A stretch of 34,813 nt of DNA from a bacterium. GTDB taxonomy: Bacteria; Cyanobacteriota; Vampirovibrionia; Gastranaerophilales; Gastranaerophilaceae. The DNA is taken from positions 1 through 34,813 of the forward strand of contig JAFWGJ010000031.1 in the NCBI GenBank assembly GCA_017512405.1, given 5' to 3'. Position 1 is the stretch's first letter. Every line of letters starts with the position of its first letter. The notes under the pieces were generated by a model, which saw nothing but the letters and a program-made list of their open reading frames with translations, was not told the DNA's origin and did no database searches. The translations under genes were made by a program, and so were the position numbers. This document shows, piece by piece, positions 1-7,610 of this stretch.

Positions 1-50
1 AAAATATAATTTTCGGTCTTTCTTGTTTCTTGTTACGAATAATAAAAATA

Positions 51-941
51 CTAATAATAAAACGTAACAACATCATTATTTATTAAAGCTTTTTCCCCAA
101 CAGGCACTGTTAATTTTTTCTTTTTATGGGTAATATTAAAACCTCCTAAAATAGGAACCTTCAAATCATGTTTTAATTCATTAAATAAATCACTAAGCCA
201 AATTTTATTATCCGTTTTTAAAAAATCGCCTAAAATAATCCCGCTTAAATTCTTTCTAAAATATTCAATATTCAGCAATTGATTGAACATTCTGTCTATT
301 TTATATACAGGCTCATTTAGTTCCTCTACAAAAAGTATAAATTTTTCATCCGGAATAAAATTAACCCCGCATAAAGAAGTTAACGTTGCTAAATTTCCGC
401 CAAATAAAATCCCTTCTGCCGAACCATTATTGTATATGTTTTTTGCTTTTATTTTATTTACTCCGGAATCAGTTATAACATCTAAAAAATGAGATATCGT
501 ATAATCTGAAATTTTATCCGCACCAAAATCACTCACAAACATTGGAGCATGGTAAGTAATTAACCCTGATTTTTTAAAAAACATTAAACACAATGCAGTA
601 ATATCAGAATAACCTGCAAAAATTTTTGGATTCTTCTTCACCAAATCATAATCAATCTTATTAATAAGCCTTACACATCCGTAACCGCCGCGTAAACAAA
701 AAATAGCATTAATATTATCATCCGCAAAAAAAGCATGCATATCTTCAAGTTTTTCTTCATCGGTTCCTGCTAAATATCTGTTTTTATTAAAAATATTTTT
801 TCCGAAAATAATATTATAACCTAAGCTTTCGAAAAATATCTTAGCCTTCAAAGCCTCTACTTCATTGTCCACGCAGCCCGCAGGAGCTATAATTCCTATT
901 GTATCTCCGACTTTCATTTTTTTTGGTTTAATAATGTTCAT
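51..941 (-). CDS. ldcA: LD-carboxypeptidase (peptidase S66, LdcA-like)
   Basis: Cytoplasmic serine peptidase family S66, which removes the terminal D-Ala from murein tetrapeptides during peptidoglycan recycling. The 296-aa product shows the N-terminal start of the fold (VGDTIGIIAPAG), the RGGYG segment near residue 84, the nucleophile Ser112 in AGYSD, a Glu near 206-207 (FVEELNEP) and a His at 272 (NITHKK), matching the Ser-Glu-His triad of the family in order and spacing. The open frame extends 14 codons further, to 983, but that start overlaps the dnaX ATG. I chose the Met at 941, close to the conserved core; Met at residue 9 (MKVGD) is a second option. No Shine-Dalgarno is visible before it. 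Divergent from dnaX with interleaved promoter space. Family assignment is firm; the exact start is not. Confidence 0.9.
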   Translation of the reverse strand: MNIIKPKKMKVGDTIGIIAPAGCVDNEVEALKAKIFFESLGYNIIFGKNIFNKNRYLAGTDEEKLEDMHAFFADDNINAIFCLRGGYGCVRLINKIDYDLVKKNPKIFAGYSDITALCLMFFKKSGLITYHAPMFVSDFGADKISDYTISHFLDVITDSGVNKIKAKNIYNNGSAEGILFGGNLATLTSLCGVNFIPDEKFILFVEELNEPVYKIDRMFNQLLNIEYFRKNLSGIILGDFLKTDNKIWLSDLFNELKHDLKVPILGGFNITHKKKKLTVPVGEKALINNDVVTFYY

Positions 942-945
942 AATT

Positions 946-975
946 TTGTTAAATCTGTTGTAATTAGGATATAAT
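946..975 (+). promoter_or_regulatory. dnaX promoter, predicted leaderless
   Basis: TTGTTA (946-951), an 18-bp spacer and a perfect TATAAT (970-975). The hexamer ends six bases before the dnaX ATG at 982, so transcription starting the usual seven bases after the -10 would begin on the A of ATG. There is no Shine-Dalgarno at a usable distance; the only AGGA is 13 bases from the ATG. Confidence 0.7.
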
Positions 976-981
976 AATAAC

Positions 982-2802
982 ATGAATGAAAAATTTATTC
1001 CATTATACAGAAAATACAGACCTCAAACGCTGGAAGAGATTGTAGGTCAAGAGCACGTAAAAAAAGCATTAACAAATGCTATTAAACTAAATAAAATTGC
1101 TCACGCATACCTTTTTACAGGTCCCAGAGGCACAGGTAAAACTTCAACTGCACGTATTTTAGCTAAATCTTTAAACTGTACAGACGGGCCAACAGTAACA
1201 CCATGCGGCAAATGTGCAAGTTGCATTGATATAACAAATTCAACACCGCTTGATGTTGTTGAAATTGATGCAGCAAGTAACCGTTCCGTTAATGATGCAC
1301 AAAATATCCTTGAAAAAATACAATATGCACCTGTTAACGGTAAGTATAAAATTTATATAATAGACGAAGTTCATATGCTTACAGTTCAAGCATTTAATGC
1401 TCTTTTAAAAACACTTGAAGAACCACCTGAAAATGTTATTTTTATACTTGCAACAACAGAAGTTCACAAAGTCTTGGATACTATAAAAAGTCGCTGCCAA
1501 AGGTTTGATTTTAAAAGAATAACAACCAATGATATTGTAAAACATTTAAAACACATTGCTAAATTAGAAAAAATTAACATTGAAGATGATGCAGTTTTAA
1601 CAATAGCAAAGAACGCAGCAGGCGGAATGCGTGACAGCTTAGCTCTTTTGGACCAATTGAGTGTTTTGGATACAGAAAAAGCAATTACAACCGATGATAT
1701 TAATTCGCTTTTGGGCAGATTATCTTTTGATGTTCTGAACAAACTTTCTGAAAGTATTATAAATTCCAATCCTAATGATGCAATAGAAATTCTTGAAGAA
1801 ATTTATAATAAAGGAAATGAACCTTCTCAAATTTTACTTAATTTACTAAATTATTTCAAAAATCTGCTTATCGTAAAAAATTGCAAAACGGAACTTGTTC
1901 TTGAACTGACACAAACAACAGATTCACAGGTAGAAATATTAAAAACACAAGCAGAAAAACTTGAAACTCACCAAATCATTTTTCTTACGGAAAGAACTTC
2001 TTATTACATAAACGAATTAAAAACAACAACAAATCAACATATTTGGCTTGAAATTGCAATGATAGACCTTGCGAATTTAACGGAAAATTCAAAATTAATA
2101 GACTTGCAAAATCGCTTAATGAAACTTGAAACAGGGGAAACCGAGCACGTAACAGTTTCAAACTACAAAACTCCGCCGCATCCTGTACAAAAACCGTCAA
2201 TGAAACCCGCAGGCGGTATACAACCTATAATAAATAAAAAAATTGAGCCAATAAAAACTATTGAGTCTACAAAAGATATTACACCTGAAATTACACCCTC
2301 AGCACAAGAACAAAAAACTTCGACAGAACAGCCTATTCAAACAGGTAACATACAAGAACTTTGGAAAAAATTATTAGAAAATATAAACTATGCACCAACA
2401 AGACAATTATTAATCCAAATGGCTAAACCTCTTGTTATCACACCTGAAAATGTAGTTATAACTATCAGAACAGAAGGTTTTGTAAAAAAATTAAATGATG
2501 ATTCAAATAAACAACTCCTTAAAGAAGCAGTTGATAATTTGTTTAATCAAACAAATTCACAAGTAGTAATAAGATTACCTCAACCGTCTGATAATGAAAT
2601 CTTATTGGATAAAAATTCAAATACTATGCCAGAAGCAGAACAAACGGAAGAAACAAAAAAAATAGAACAACCTGTTGAAAATAAAATAGAAGAAAACACT
2701 CAAAAGGAACCCTCGCCTACAAAACCGACATTGAATGAATCTGCACTTTCAGACCAAGTTAAAATGGTTAAAAATCTTTTTGACGGAAAAATTGTAGAAT
2801 AA
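982..2802 (+). CDS. dnaX: DNA polymerase III subunit gamma/tau
   Basis: AAA+ clamp-loader subunit that loads the sliding clamp and, as tau, links the polymerase cores. At 606 aa it is a full-length tau. Visible are the N-terminal YRKYRPQTLEEIVGQ signature, the Walker A GPRGTGKT at 47-54, four zinc-binding cysteines at 66, 75, 78 and 81, Walker B IIDEVH at 126-131, and the sensor/arginine-finger segment ending in SRCQRF. After domain III (to about residue 365) comes a low-complexity Pro/Glu/Thr linker, then a more conserved C-terminal module (about 450-540) and an acidic tail. Divergent from ldcA; no co-transcribed partner such as ybaB or recR follows. An A7 run within the linker is listed separately. 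Confidence 0.97.
   Translation: MNEKFIPLYRKYRPQTLEEIVGQEHVKKALTNAIKLNKIAHAYLFTGPRGTGKTSTARILAKSLNCTDGPTVTPCGKCASCIDITNSTPLDVVEIDAASNRSVNDAQNILEKIQYAPVNGKYKIYIIDEVHMLTVQAFNALLKTLEEPPENVIFILATTEVHKVLDTIKSRCQRFDFKRITTNDIVKHLKHIAKLEKINIEDDAVLTIAKNAAGGMRDSLALLDQLSVLDTEKAITTDDINSLLGRLSFDVLNKLSESIINSNPNDAIEILEEIYNKGNEPSQILLNLLNYFKNLLIVKNCKTELVLELTQTTDSQVEILKTQAEKLETHQIIFLTERTSYYINELKTTTNQHIWLEIAMIDLANLTENSKLIDLQNRLMKLETGETEHVTVSNYKTPPHPVQKPSMKPAGGIQPIINKKIEPIKTIESTKDITPEITPSAQEQKTSTEQPIQTGNIQELWKKLLENINYAPTRQLLIQMAKPLVITPENVVITIRTEGFVKKLNDDSNKQLLKEAVDNLFNQTNSQVVIRLPQPSDNEILLDKNSNTMPEAEQTEETKKIEQPVENKIEENTQKEPSPTKPTLNESALSDQVKMVKNLFDGKIVE
2236..2242 (+). other. A7 run in dnaX, possible slippage site for a gamma product
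   Basis: Seven consecutive A at codons 419-421, in the linker just after domain III. A -1 shift after the two Lys codons reads AAT then TGA, giving about 421 aa; a +1 shift reaches TAA after three codons. Both give a product near the size of E. coli gamma (431 aa). The base before the run is T, so classical tandem tRNA slippage is not ideal and polymerase slippage would be the likelier route. Inference only: A7 runs are common in DNA this AT-rich, including other runs later in this gene. Confidence 0.3.
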
Positions 2803-2804
2803 TT

Positions 2805-2825
2805 AAATATTGTAAATATTTTTTT
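2805..2825 (+). terminator. Weak AT-only hairpin after dnaX
   Basis: A 7-bp stem (2805-2811 with 2815-2821), a three-base GTA loop and a run of T immediately after the dnaX stop. It contains no GC pairs, so it may terminate poorly. Confidence 0.35.
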
Positions 2826-2924
2826 AAATACCGTTATTATAAGCTTTTAAGGTGGAATTTAATACTATACCCCTTAATTGAGTTAGTATTTTATTATCCA
2901 TTTTTGGTGTAGAAAAAAAGTATA

Positions 2925-2946
2925 TTTATCATATATATGTGATAAA
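2925..2946. promoter_or_regulatory. Inverted repeat TTTATCA-N8-TGATAAA
   Basis: Perfect 7-bp arms (2925-2931 and 2940-2946) around an alternating TA spacer. It could be a dimeric regulator's operator or a weak RNA hairpin. The ATCA...TGAT arms resemble the general FNR/CRP half-site style, but the spacing is not that of a canonical site, so no regulator is named. Confidence 0.35.
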
Positions 2947-2949
2947 GAG

Positions 2950-3005
2950 CATCAGGCGAACTCTTAAAATTCTTGTGTACCGATTTGGTTTGTCTGATGT
3001 TTTTT
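2950..3005 (+). terminator. 12-bp hairpin with T6
   Basis: CATCAGGCGAAC (2950-2961) pairs with GTTTGTCTGATG (2988-2999), with two G-U pairs, across a 26-base loop; TTTTTT follows. The T run overlaps the stop codon of the convergent YhcH-like gene (3004-3006). It probably ends transcription from dnaX or from an RNA in the preceding 150 bases. Confidence 0.6.
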
Positions 3006-3462
3006 ATGCCACAACAACTTTTACAACTGCTTTTTTTACATAAGTTGAATTAGTAACACTAATTTGCGGCATGTGAACATCATACGGATAAAGAATTATA
3101 AAATCCCCTTCATTCATTTTTATAAACTGTTGAGGAAAATCTGATGATAAAAACTCTACGTCTTTTTCATTATCATAGGTCTCTTGTACCTGAAAATTTT
3201 GAATTTCACCAACACCAATAAGTTCTGAACCTTCAATCATAAATTGGATATCAATATATTTCCTGTGAGCTTCCCATTTACCTTGATTTTCATGCTTTGT
3301 ATTATAATCCTGTATATTTACATATACATCATCATTCAATATTTGATATTTACCGTTTTCAAAATTTTTAAGATTATTATTCTGTATAAATTCAAGCCCA
3401 AGTTTAATCTTATCTGACAAACTATAATAATTTTTAGTATATTTTAATGAGTTTTTTATCAT
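3004..3462 (-). CDS. YhcH/YjgK/YiaL family protein (EbgC/NanQ-like)
   Basis: 152-aa cupin-like protein of the YhcH/YjgK/YiaL (DUF386) family, which includes E. coli EbgC and the N-acetylneuraminate anomerase NanQ. The family core is clear: NGKYQI, then KWEAHRKYIDIQFMIEG near the middle, then a segment with FIILYPYDVHMPQ and a final KKAVVKV strand. The His residues in these segments are those expected to bind metal. The substrate here cannot be told; it stands alone with no sugar-catabolic neighbours. The ATG at 3462 has a TATACT -10 element ending six bases upstream and no Shine-Dalgarno, so a leaderless mRNA is likely. Divergent from a GIY-YIG gene starting 24 bases away. Confidence 0.88.
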   Translation of the reverse strand: MIKNSLKYTKNYYSLSDKIKLGLEFIQNNNLKNFENGKYQILNDDVYVNIQDYNTKHENQGKWEAHRKYIDIQFMIEGSELIGVGEIQNFQVQETYDNEKDVEFLSSDFPQQFIKMNEGDFIILYPYDVHMPQISVTNSTYVKKAVVKVVVA

Positions 3463-3468
3463 AAAATT

Positions 3469-3476
3469 AGTATAAC
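3469..3476. promoter_or_regulatory. Overlapping divergent -10 elements (AGTATAAC)
   Basis: Read on the minus strand, 3474-3469 is TATACT, six bases before the ATG of the YhcH-like gene. Read on the plus strand, 3471-3476 is TATAAC, nine bases before the ATG of the GIY-YIG gene. The two hexamers share four base pairs. Neither side has a strong -35 or a Shine-Dalgarno. Confidence 0.5.
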
Positions 3477-3485
3477 ATAAAGATT

Positions 3486-3797
3486 ATGGACGAAAAAAAG
3501 TTTTATACATACCTTCTGCTTACTGAAAATAATACATATTATTGCGGTTATACAGATGATATAAAAAAAAGATATCAAAAACATATTGAAGGCACCGGCG
3601 CAAAATATACAAAAGCAAATAAACCCGTTAAAATTGCATATTTAGAAAGTTTCAAAAGTAAATCAGAAGCGATGAAAGAAGAATGCCGAATAAAAAATTT
3701 AACCAGAATAGCAAAAGAAAATTTAGTAAAAAATTTTAAAAATTTAACTCCGAATTTGTACTTAATAGCGCAGGAAATTTCATCCCTATATATCTAA
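3486..3797 (+). CDS. GIY-YIG nuclease-superfamily protein (UPF0213/YhbQ-like)
   Basis: 103-aa protein of the small single-domain GIY-YIG group typified by E. coli YhbQ. The N-terminal strand FYTYLLLT and the CGYTDDIKKRYQKH helix carry the family's Tyr/Tyr/Arg pattern, followed by GTGAKYTKANKPVKIAY and a Lys/Glu-rich helix containing EEC. Members are implicated in DNA processing, but the role is not settled. It is not a homing endonuclease: there is no intron or intein context. Its stop overlaps the end of the convergent 411-aa gene by four bases. The start lacks a Shine-Dalgarno and lies just after a -10 element. Confidence 0.9.
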   Translation: MDEKKFYTYLLLTENNTYYCGYTDDIKKRYQKHIEGTGAKYTKANKPVKIAYLESFKSKSEAMKEECRIKNLTRIAKENLVKNFKNLTPNLYLIAQEISSLYI

Positions 3798-5029
3798 TCA
3801 ACACCCGTCATTTTTCCGCCCTTCTTGATAAACGGAATATTACGCTGAATTTTTTGTTTTCTTGAAAAATTAGATATATCTTCTTTTTTCAATTCTTTGT
3901 AATTCTTTTTAATTTCTTTAACTTCTTGTTTATATTCTTTTTTTAATTCTTTTTTCTTTTCTTTTTCGGCTTTTTTATCTTCTTTTTTCTTTTTCTTTTC
4001 GTATTTTTCAGCAAGTTTTGTTTCAGCAACAACACTCGCAGGGTCAACAACTCCATCCTGAATTATTTTTAGTCCGATTACACTAACGTTAACATTTTCA
4101 TCAGTTAATGATTCCATTCTGACTTGTCCGCCTCTGTAATCTACACTCCAAGTACCCAAACTTCTCGGAGGATTACCTGTATAAGCATAAGCAGCAACAA
4201 TAATTCTGTCTTGGTTATTTGCATCAAATCCTAACGGATAAACATCCCATCTTACATCTTTTACATCTAAATCCTTTGTAGTACGCCAATAATAACGAAC
4301 CGCTTCTCTTACTTCCGTTAATCTGTATTGCTTTTTAGTAGTGAAATCATATACTAGTATATTTGTTTGCCATATGCCGTCTTCAACACTACCTATTTTT
4401 TCTTTCGCAACAACTTTTGACAAATCGACAGAAAAATCAACAGGTGTAATTGTTTTAAATAATCCCCATTCTATGAGAGTCCTGTCAGTTGAAAAAATTG
4501 GAACAGAATTACGTGCCGCAAAATTAGCTTTTATAACCTTTTCAACATCCGGCATACCTTTTCTTAAAGGCAAAACATATACATCACCGTCAGTTGAATG
4601 TGTTTTTGCATAGTAAGAAACAACAGGAACAAGCATTATACTTGTATCAGGAGCAATTAACCCCGGTAAAATATCTTGTCTGTCATACCTTGCACGTTTC
4701 CTATCGATATATAGTTCAGGACTTCCCGGCGGATCATTATATCTTATTAGTTTATATTTTGGCTGAGGAACATATTTCATCTTACTGTCCTCAACTTTTT
4801 TTATATAATCGCCATCACCTACGGATTTATCTTTTGCCACAGATTTTTTTTCATATTCCTCGACCGTCATATAACCTGACTCAGGCATTAATTTCTTTTT
4901 ATAACGGGTCTTGGCTTCCTGACGTTGTACTTTACTTCTGTAATCCCACTCGTTATTATTAATTGCATAACAACTAAGTGCCGAAAAACTAATAATTAGC
5001 ACTCCTAAAATTAATATTTTACGCTGCAT
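3794..5029 (-). CDS. Exported protein of unknown function with Lys-rich tail
   Basis: 411 aa. I do not recognise the family. An N-terminal signal peptide (MQRKILILGVLIISFSALS, cleavage probably after CYA near residue 23) points to the periplasm or outer membrane. Residues about 30-320 look mostly beta-strand with many Tyr, Asp and Val and no membrane segments. The region from about 340 is an extreme Lys/Glu stretch (KKKKKEDKKAEKEKKKELKK) likely to form a charged helix, ending in a basic GGKMTGVD tail. It starts one base after the stop of the response-regulator gene, so it is very likely the third gene of the kinase-regulator operon and may be the sensed or effector envelope component. That role is inference from position only. 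Confidence 0.75.
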   Translation of the reverse strand: MQRKILILGVLIISFSALSCYAINNNEWDYRSKVQRQEAKTRYKKKLMPESGYMTVEEYEKKSVAKDKSVGDGDYIKKVEDSKMKYVPQPKYKLIRYNDPPGSPELYIDRKRARYDRQDILPGLIAPDTSIMLVPVVSYYAKTHSTDGDVYVLPLRKGMPDVEKVIKANFAARNSVPIFSTDRTLIEWGLFKTITPVDFSVDLSKVVAKEKIGSVEDGIWQTNILVYDFTTKKQYRLTEVREAVRYYWRTTKDLDVKDVRWDVYPLGFDANNQDRIIVAAYAYTGNPPRSLGTWSVDYRGGQVRMESLTDENVNVSVIGLKIIQDGVVDPASVVAETKLAEKYEKKKKKEDKKAEKEKKKELKKEYKQEVKEIKKNYKELKKEDISNFSRKQKIQRNIPFIKKGGKMTGVD

Positions 5030-5776
5030 TTAAACTAAACCTTCTGTAAGTACTTTACTAACCGCTTGTGAACGTGAAGCAACGCATAATTTTTGCAAAA
5101 TACTGTGAACATGCGCTTTTGCAGTAGATTTTGTAATAACACGTCTTTCTGCTATTTGCGGATTTGAAAGTCCTTCAACAAGTAAAGCTAAAATATCCAT
5201 CTCAGTGCTTGTTAAACCATAAATATTTTTGCCTTCATTATATTTAATTTCACCTGTTGGTGCAGATGAAACAGCAGAATGACTATTTTTTTGAACCCTT
5301 GATAAGACTATTCTTGCTATTTGTGGATCCAGCCAACCTGTACCTTCTGAAACAGATTTAATAGCTCTTTCAATTTGTTCTGCGTTGGCGCCCTTCATAA
5401 TATAACCGTTTGCACCAGCTTCAAAAGCATCCAAAACATCATCTTCGCTATCTCTTGAAGTAAACATTAAAACCTTAATTTCCGGATTAGTTTCTTTAAT
5501 CATTTTAGTAGCTTCTATTCCGTCAATTTCAGGTAAGCCGATATCCATCAAAACAACATCCGGTAAAAGCGTTCTTGCTTTATTTACACCGTCAGTACCA
5601 CTTTCTGATTCCCCGATAAGACTTATATCACCTATTTTTTCAAGAATAAGAGACAAGCCCATACGTACCATTAAATGATCCTCTACGATAAGCACCCTTA
5701 CATTTCTCATTATATTTTGCGTACTTTCAGTTTCAGATATAACAGATTCTGCTATACGTTCTTTTACGTTTGTCAT
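5030..5776 (-). CDS. NarL/FixJ-type response regulator
   Basis: 248 aa. An N-terminal extension of about 25 residues precedes a receiver domain (VRVLIVEDH, phospho-acceptor Asp78 in VVLMDIGLPEIDG, the conserved Thr/Ser and Lys positions in MFTSRD and YIMKG). A linker and a LuxR-type HTH follow (about 180-245: GLTSTEMDILALLVEGLSN, then a recognition helix in STAKAHVHSIL). It is expected to bind DNA as a dimer on phosphorylation by the upstream kinase. Its ATG overlaps the kinase stop codon (TAATG), giving translational coupling. The target promoters are not identifiable from the window. Confidence 0.93.
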   Translation of the reverse strand: MTNVKERIAESVISETESTQNIMRNVRVLIVEDHLMVRMGLSLILEKIGDISLIGESESGTDGVNKARTLLPDVVLMDIGLPEIDGIEATKMIKETNPEIKVLMFTSRDSEDDVLDAFEAGANGYIMKGANAEQIERAIKSVSEGTGWLDPQIARIVLSRVQKNSHSAVSSAPTGEIKYNEGKNIYGLTSTEMDILALLVEGLSNPQIAERRVITKSTAKAHVHSILQKLCVASRSQAVSKVLTEGLV

Positions 5777-7344
5777 TATACTGTAAGCCTTTCTTTTTCA
5801 GGTTTGACTGCAACATCGGTTAAAATAAATGAAAATTCACTACCTTTATTTATTTTACTTTCTAACCATATTTTGCCGCCATGAGCTTCTATAATTTGTC
5901 TTGATAAATACAATCCCAAGCCGGTACCTGTTGAACGTTTTTTGCTTGTACCTTGTGAAAATCTCTTAAACAGGTTTGGAATGTCTTCTTTTGGTATACC
6001 ATTTCCGTTATCGGAAATTGAGAACAAGAAATCACCACATTGCTCTTTGACTGTAATTTCTATCTTGCCGTTAGGATTTGTATAATTAACAGCATTACCG
6101 CAAAGATTTGCGATTACCCTGCCAATTTCTTGCCTGTCAGCAGTTATTAGCAAATCATCATCTATCTCAAAATTCAATACAAAATCAATATTCTTTTTAT
6201 CAGCAAGAGGTTTTAATTCTTCATAACGCTGCATTATAAGGTCTTTTGCATTAAAATGACTCTTTACAAGTTCAATCTTACCTGCATCAAACTTATAAAC
6301 CGTCAAAAGACTGTTTACCAAACCTAATAAACCTTCACTATTAGATTTCATTGTCGACAAAAGCATATGCTGACGGTCATTCAACTCACCCACAGTACCA
6401 TCCAAGAAAAATTCCAATGTTTGAATGGCAGCAGTAAGAGGAGTTCGCATATCATGCGTAAGAGTTGCAATAAAATCATCTCTAAGCCTGTCTGTTTCTT
6501 TTTGAACACTAACATCCCTTATAACACCGACAAATTTTTGAGACACTTCATTCTCATTATCAGAAGAAATAAGCGCAAAATTTACCTCAACCGGTATTTG
6601 CTTTTCGCTTAAGGCATTTGCAATGTAGCAATCTCTTAATACAGCTTCACCGTCTTCTATGCATTTTTCAAGAGTTTCTCGAAGACCTCCACCATATAGA
6701 ATATCCGATAAATTTGTTGAAAGTAAATGCGACTCACTATACCCTGACAAATTTTCCGTAGCAGGGTTAACCTGTTCTAATTTACCGTTTTTATCGACAA
6801 TAATTATACCATCTGCGCAATAATTTATAATACTTTTCAATTTAGTATGGGCACGGTATAAATCAGCAGTTTTTTGAGCAACCATATCCTCTAAATTATG
6901 CGAATATTTCTCTAGCTCTTGCTTTGCTGTTTCCAATTCATTAATTTTTTCGTGCAAATTATCTAATAAATGACTTCTTTCAATACCATTTCTTATATTA
7001 ATAAGTAAATCATCATTGTCCCAAGGTTTTTCTATATATTTATACAAACCTATTTCATTAATTGCACTAATAGCATTTTTCTTATCAGCATAACCCGTAA
7101 GCAAAATTTTACTAACATCAGGGTAAAGTTTTTTTGCCTCAGATAAAAATTCCAAACCGTTCATCTGTGGCATAATAAAGTCTGAAATAATAATATCCGG
7201 ACTATTCTGTTTTAAAAATTCAATCGCCTCAACAGGATTGTTAAACGTAACACAATTGCTAAAACCCTCTATTTTTAAAAGAGTTTTTAATGCAGAAGTT
7301 ACCATTTGTTCATCATCTACGACAACTATCAATCCATCTTTCAT
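5776..7344 (-). CDS. REC-coiled coil-PAS-histidine kinase
   Basis: 522 aa, cytoplasmic, with no membrane segment. Domain order: receiver (1-120; VVVDDE, phospho-acceptor Asp55 in IIISDFIMPQMNG, Lys106 in EKPW), coiled coil (about 122-170), PAS (about 168-285, CADGIIIVDKNGKLEQVNP), HisKA with phospho-His297 in TLTHDMRTPL, and HATPase_c (N box NLCGNAVNYT, G1 DNGNGIP, G2 GTGLGLYLSRQ). Having the receiver at the N terminus means the kinase is itself a phosphorylation target, so another kinase may feed into it. The frame is open for ten more codons, but I chose the Met at 7344: it starts the REC core, and a consensus promoter sits directly before it. First gene of the three-gene operon. Confidence 0.93.
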   Translation of the reverse strand: MKDGLIVVVDDEQMVTSALKTLLKIEGFSNCVTFNNPVEAIEFLKQNSPDIIISDFIMPQMNGLEFLSEAKKLYPDVSKILLTGYADKKNAISAINEIGLYKYIEKPWDNDDLLINIRNGIERSHLLDNLHEKINELETAKQELEKYSHNLEDMVAQKTADLYRAHTKLKSIINYCADGIIIVDKNGKLEQVNPATENLSGYSESHLLSTNLSDILYGGGLRETLEKCIEDGEAVLRDCYIANALSEKQIPVEVNFALISSDNENEVSQKFVGVIRDVSVQKETDRLRDDFIATLTHDMRTPLTAAIQTLEFFLDGTVGELNDRQHMLLSTMKSNSEGLLGLVNSLLTVYKFDAGKIELVKSHFNAKDLIMQRYEELKPLADKKNIDFVLNFEIDDDLLITADRQEIGRVIANLCGNAVNYTNPNGKIEITVKEQCGDFLFSISDNGNGIPKEDIPNLFKRFSQGTSKKRSTGTGLGLYLSRQIIEAHGGKIWLESKINKGSEFSFILTDVAVKPEKERLTV

Positions 7345-7350
7345 AGCAAT

Positions 7351-7379
7351 ATAATACAGCATATTTTTACCCATGCCAA
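7351..7379 (-). promoter_or_regulatory. Kinase operon promoter, predicted leaderless
   Basis: On the minus strand: TTGGCA (7379-7374), a 17-bp spacer, TATTAT (7356-7351), then exactly six bases to the ATG at 7344. Both hexamers match consensus at five of six positions. No Shine-Dalgarno is present. Confidence 0.65.
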
Positions 7380-7445
7380 ATTCTTAACAAAGCGTAAAAT
7401 ATTATTGCCACAGATATAAATATTAGATTGTAGATATATTTATAT

Positions 7446-7486
7446 AAAAATACAAGTAGCATTTTTAAACTTAGCTACTTGTATTT
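7446..7486 (-). terminator. Intrinsic terminator of the tRNA-Arg gene
   Basis: A 13-bp perfect stem (7474-7486 with 7448-7460) around a 13-base loop, with a T-rich run leaving it on the minus strand. The stem begins at the last base of the tRNA, so the precursor tail would be short and hairpinned. Confidence 0.75.
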
Positions 7487-7559
7487 ACCCCCGACACGAT
7501 TCGAACGTGCGACGCCCTCCTTAGGACGGAGGCGCTCTATCCAGCTGAGCTACGGAGGC
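7486..7559 (-). tRNA. tRNA-Arg(CCU)
   Basis: 74-nt cloverleaf: acceptor GCCTCCG, D arm GCTC...GAGC, anticodon stem CCTCC/GGAGG around GTCCTAA (anticodon CCT, reading AGG), 5-base variable region, and T arm with TTCGAAT. The acceptor 3' strand is CGGGGGT then A73, so pairs 1-72 and 4-69 are G-U wobbles. CCA is not encoded and must be added. Confidence 0.95.
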
Positions 7560-7610
7560 TCAATTCGTGGGCTTTCAGTTACAATATCATAAAAATACTA
7601 TAAAATTATA

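Larger units (their letters stand above)
2835..3005 (+). ncRNA. Structured intergenic stretch, candidate small RNA
   Basis: About 170 bases between convergent dnaX and the YhcH-like gene with no ORF. Going along the plus strand it holds a TATTAT/TATAAG -10-like site (2835-2843), a hairpin AATACTA...TAGTATT (2861-2867 with 2884-2890, 16-base loop containing CCCC), a palindrome (2925-2946), and a final 12-bp hairpin followed by six T. This order, promoter-like site to structured body to intrinsic terminator, is what an independent sRNA would look like. I recognise no known RNA family (not 6S, SRP RNA, tmRNA or RNase P by eye). It could equally be a long dnaX 3' UTR. Confidence 0.3.

Noticed and set aside
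283..492. Open frame on the plus strand inside ldcA
   Set aside because: Antisense shadow of a conserved peptidase; composition and position give no independent support, and there is no ribosome site.
2653..2662. A8 run late in dnaX as the gamma frameshift site
   Set aside because: A shift there would remove only about 45 residues of tail, not the tau-specific domains, so it fits the gamma model poorly.
3486..3797. GIY-YIG gene as a homing endonuclease or mobile element
   Set aside because: It matches the small stand-alone UPF0213/YhbQ group and no intron, intein or insertion boundary is present.
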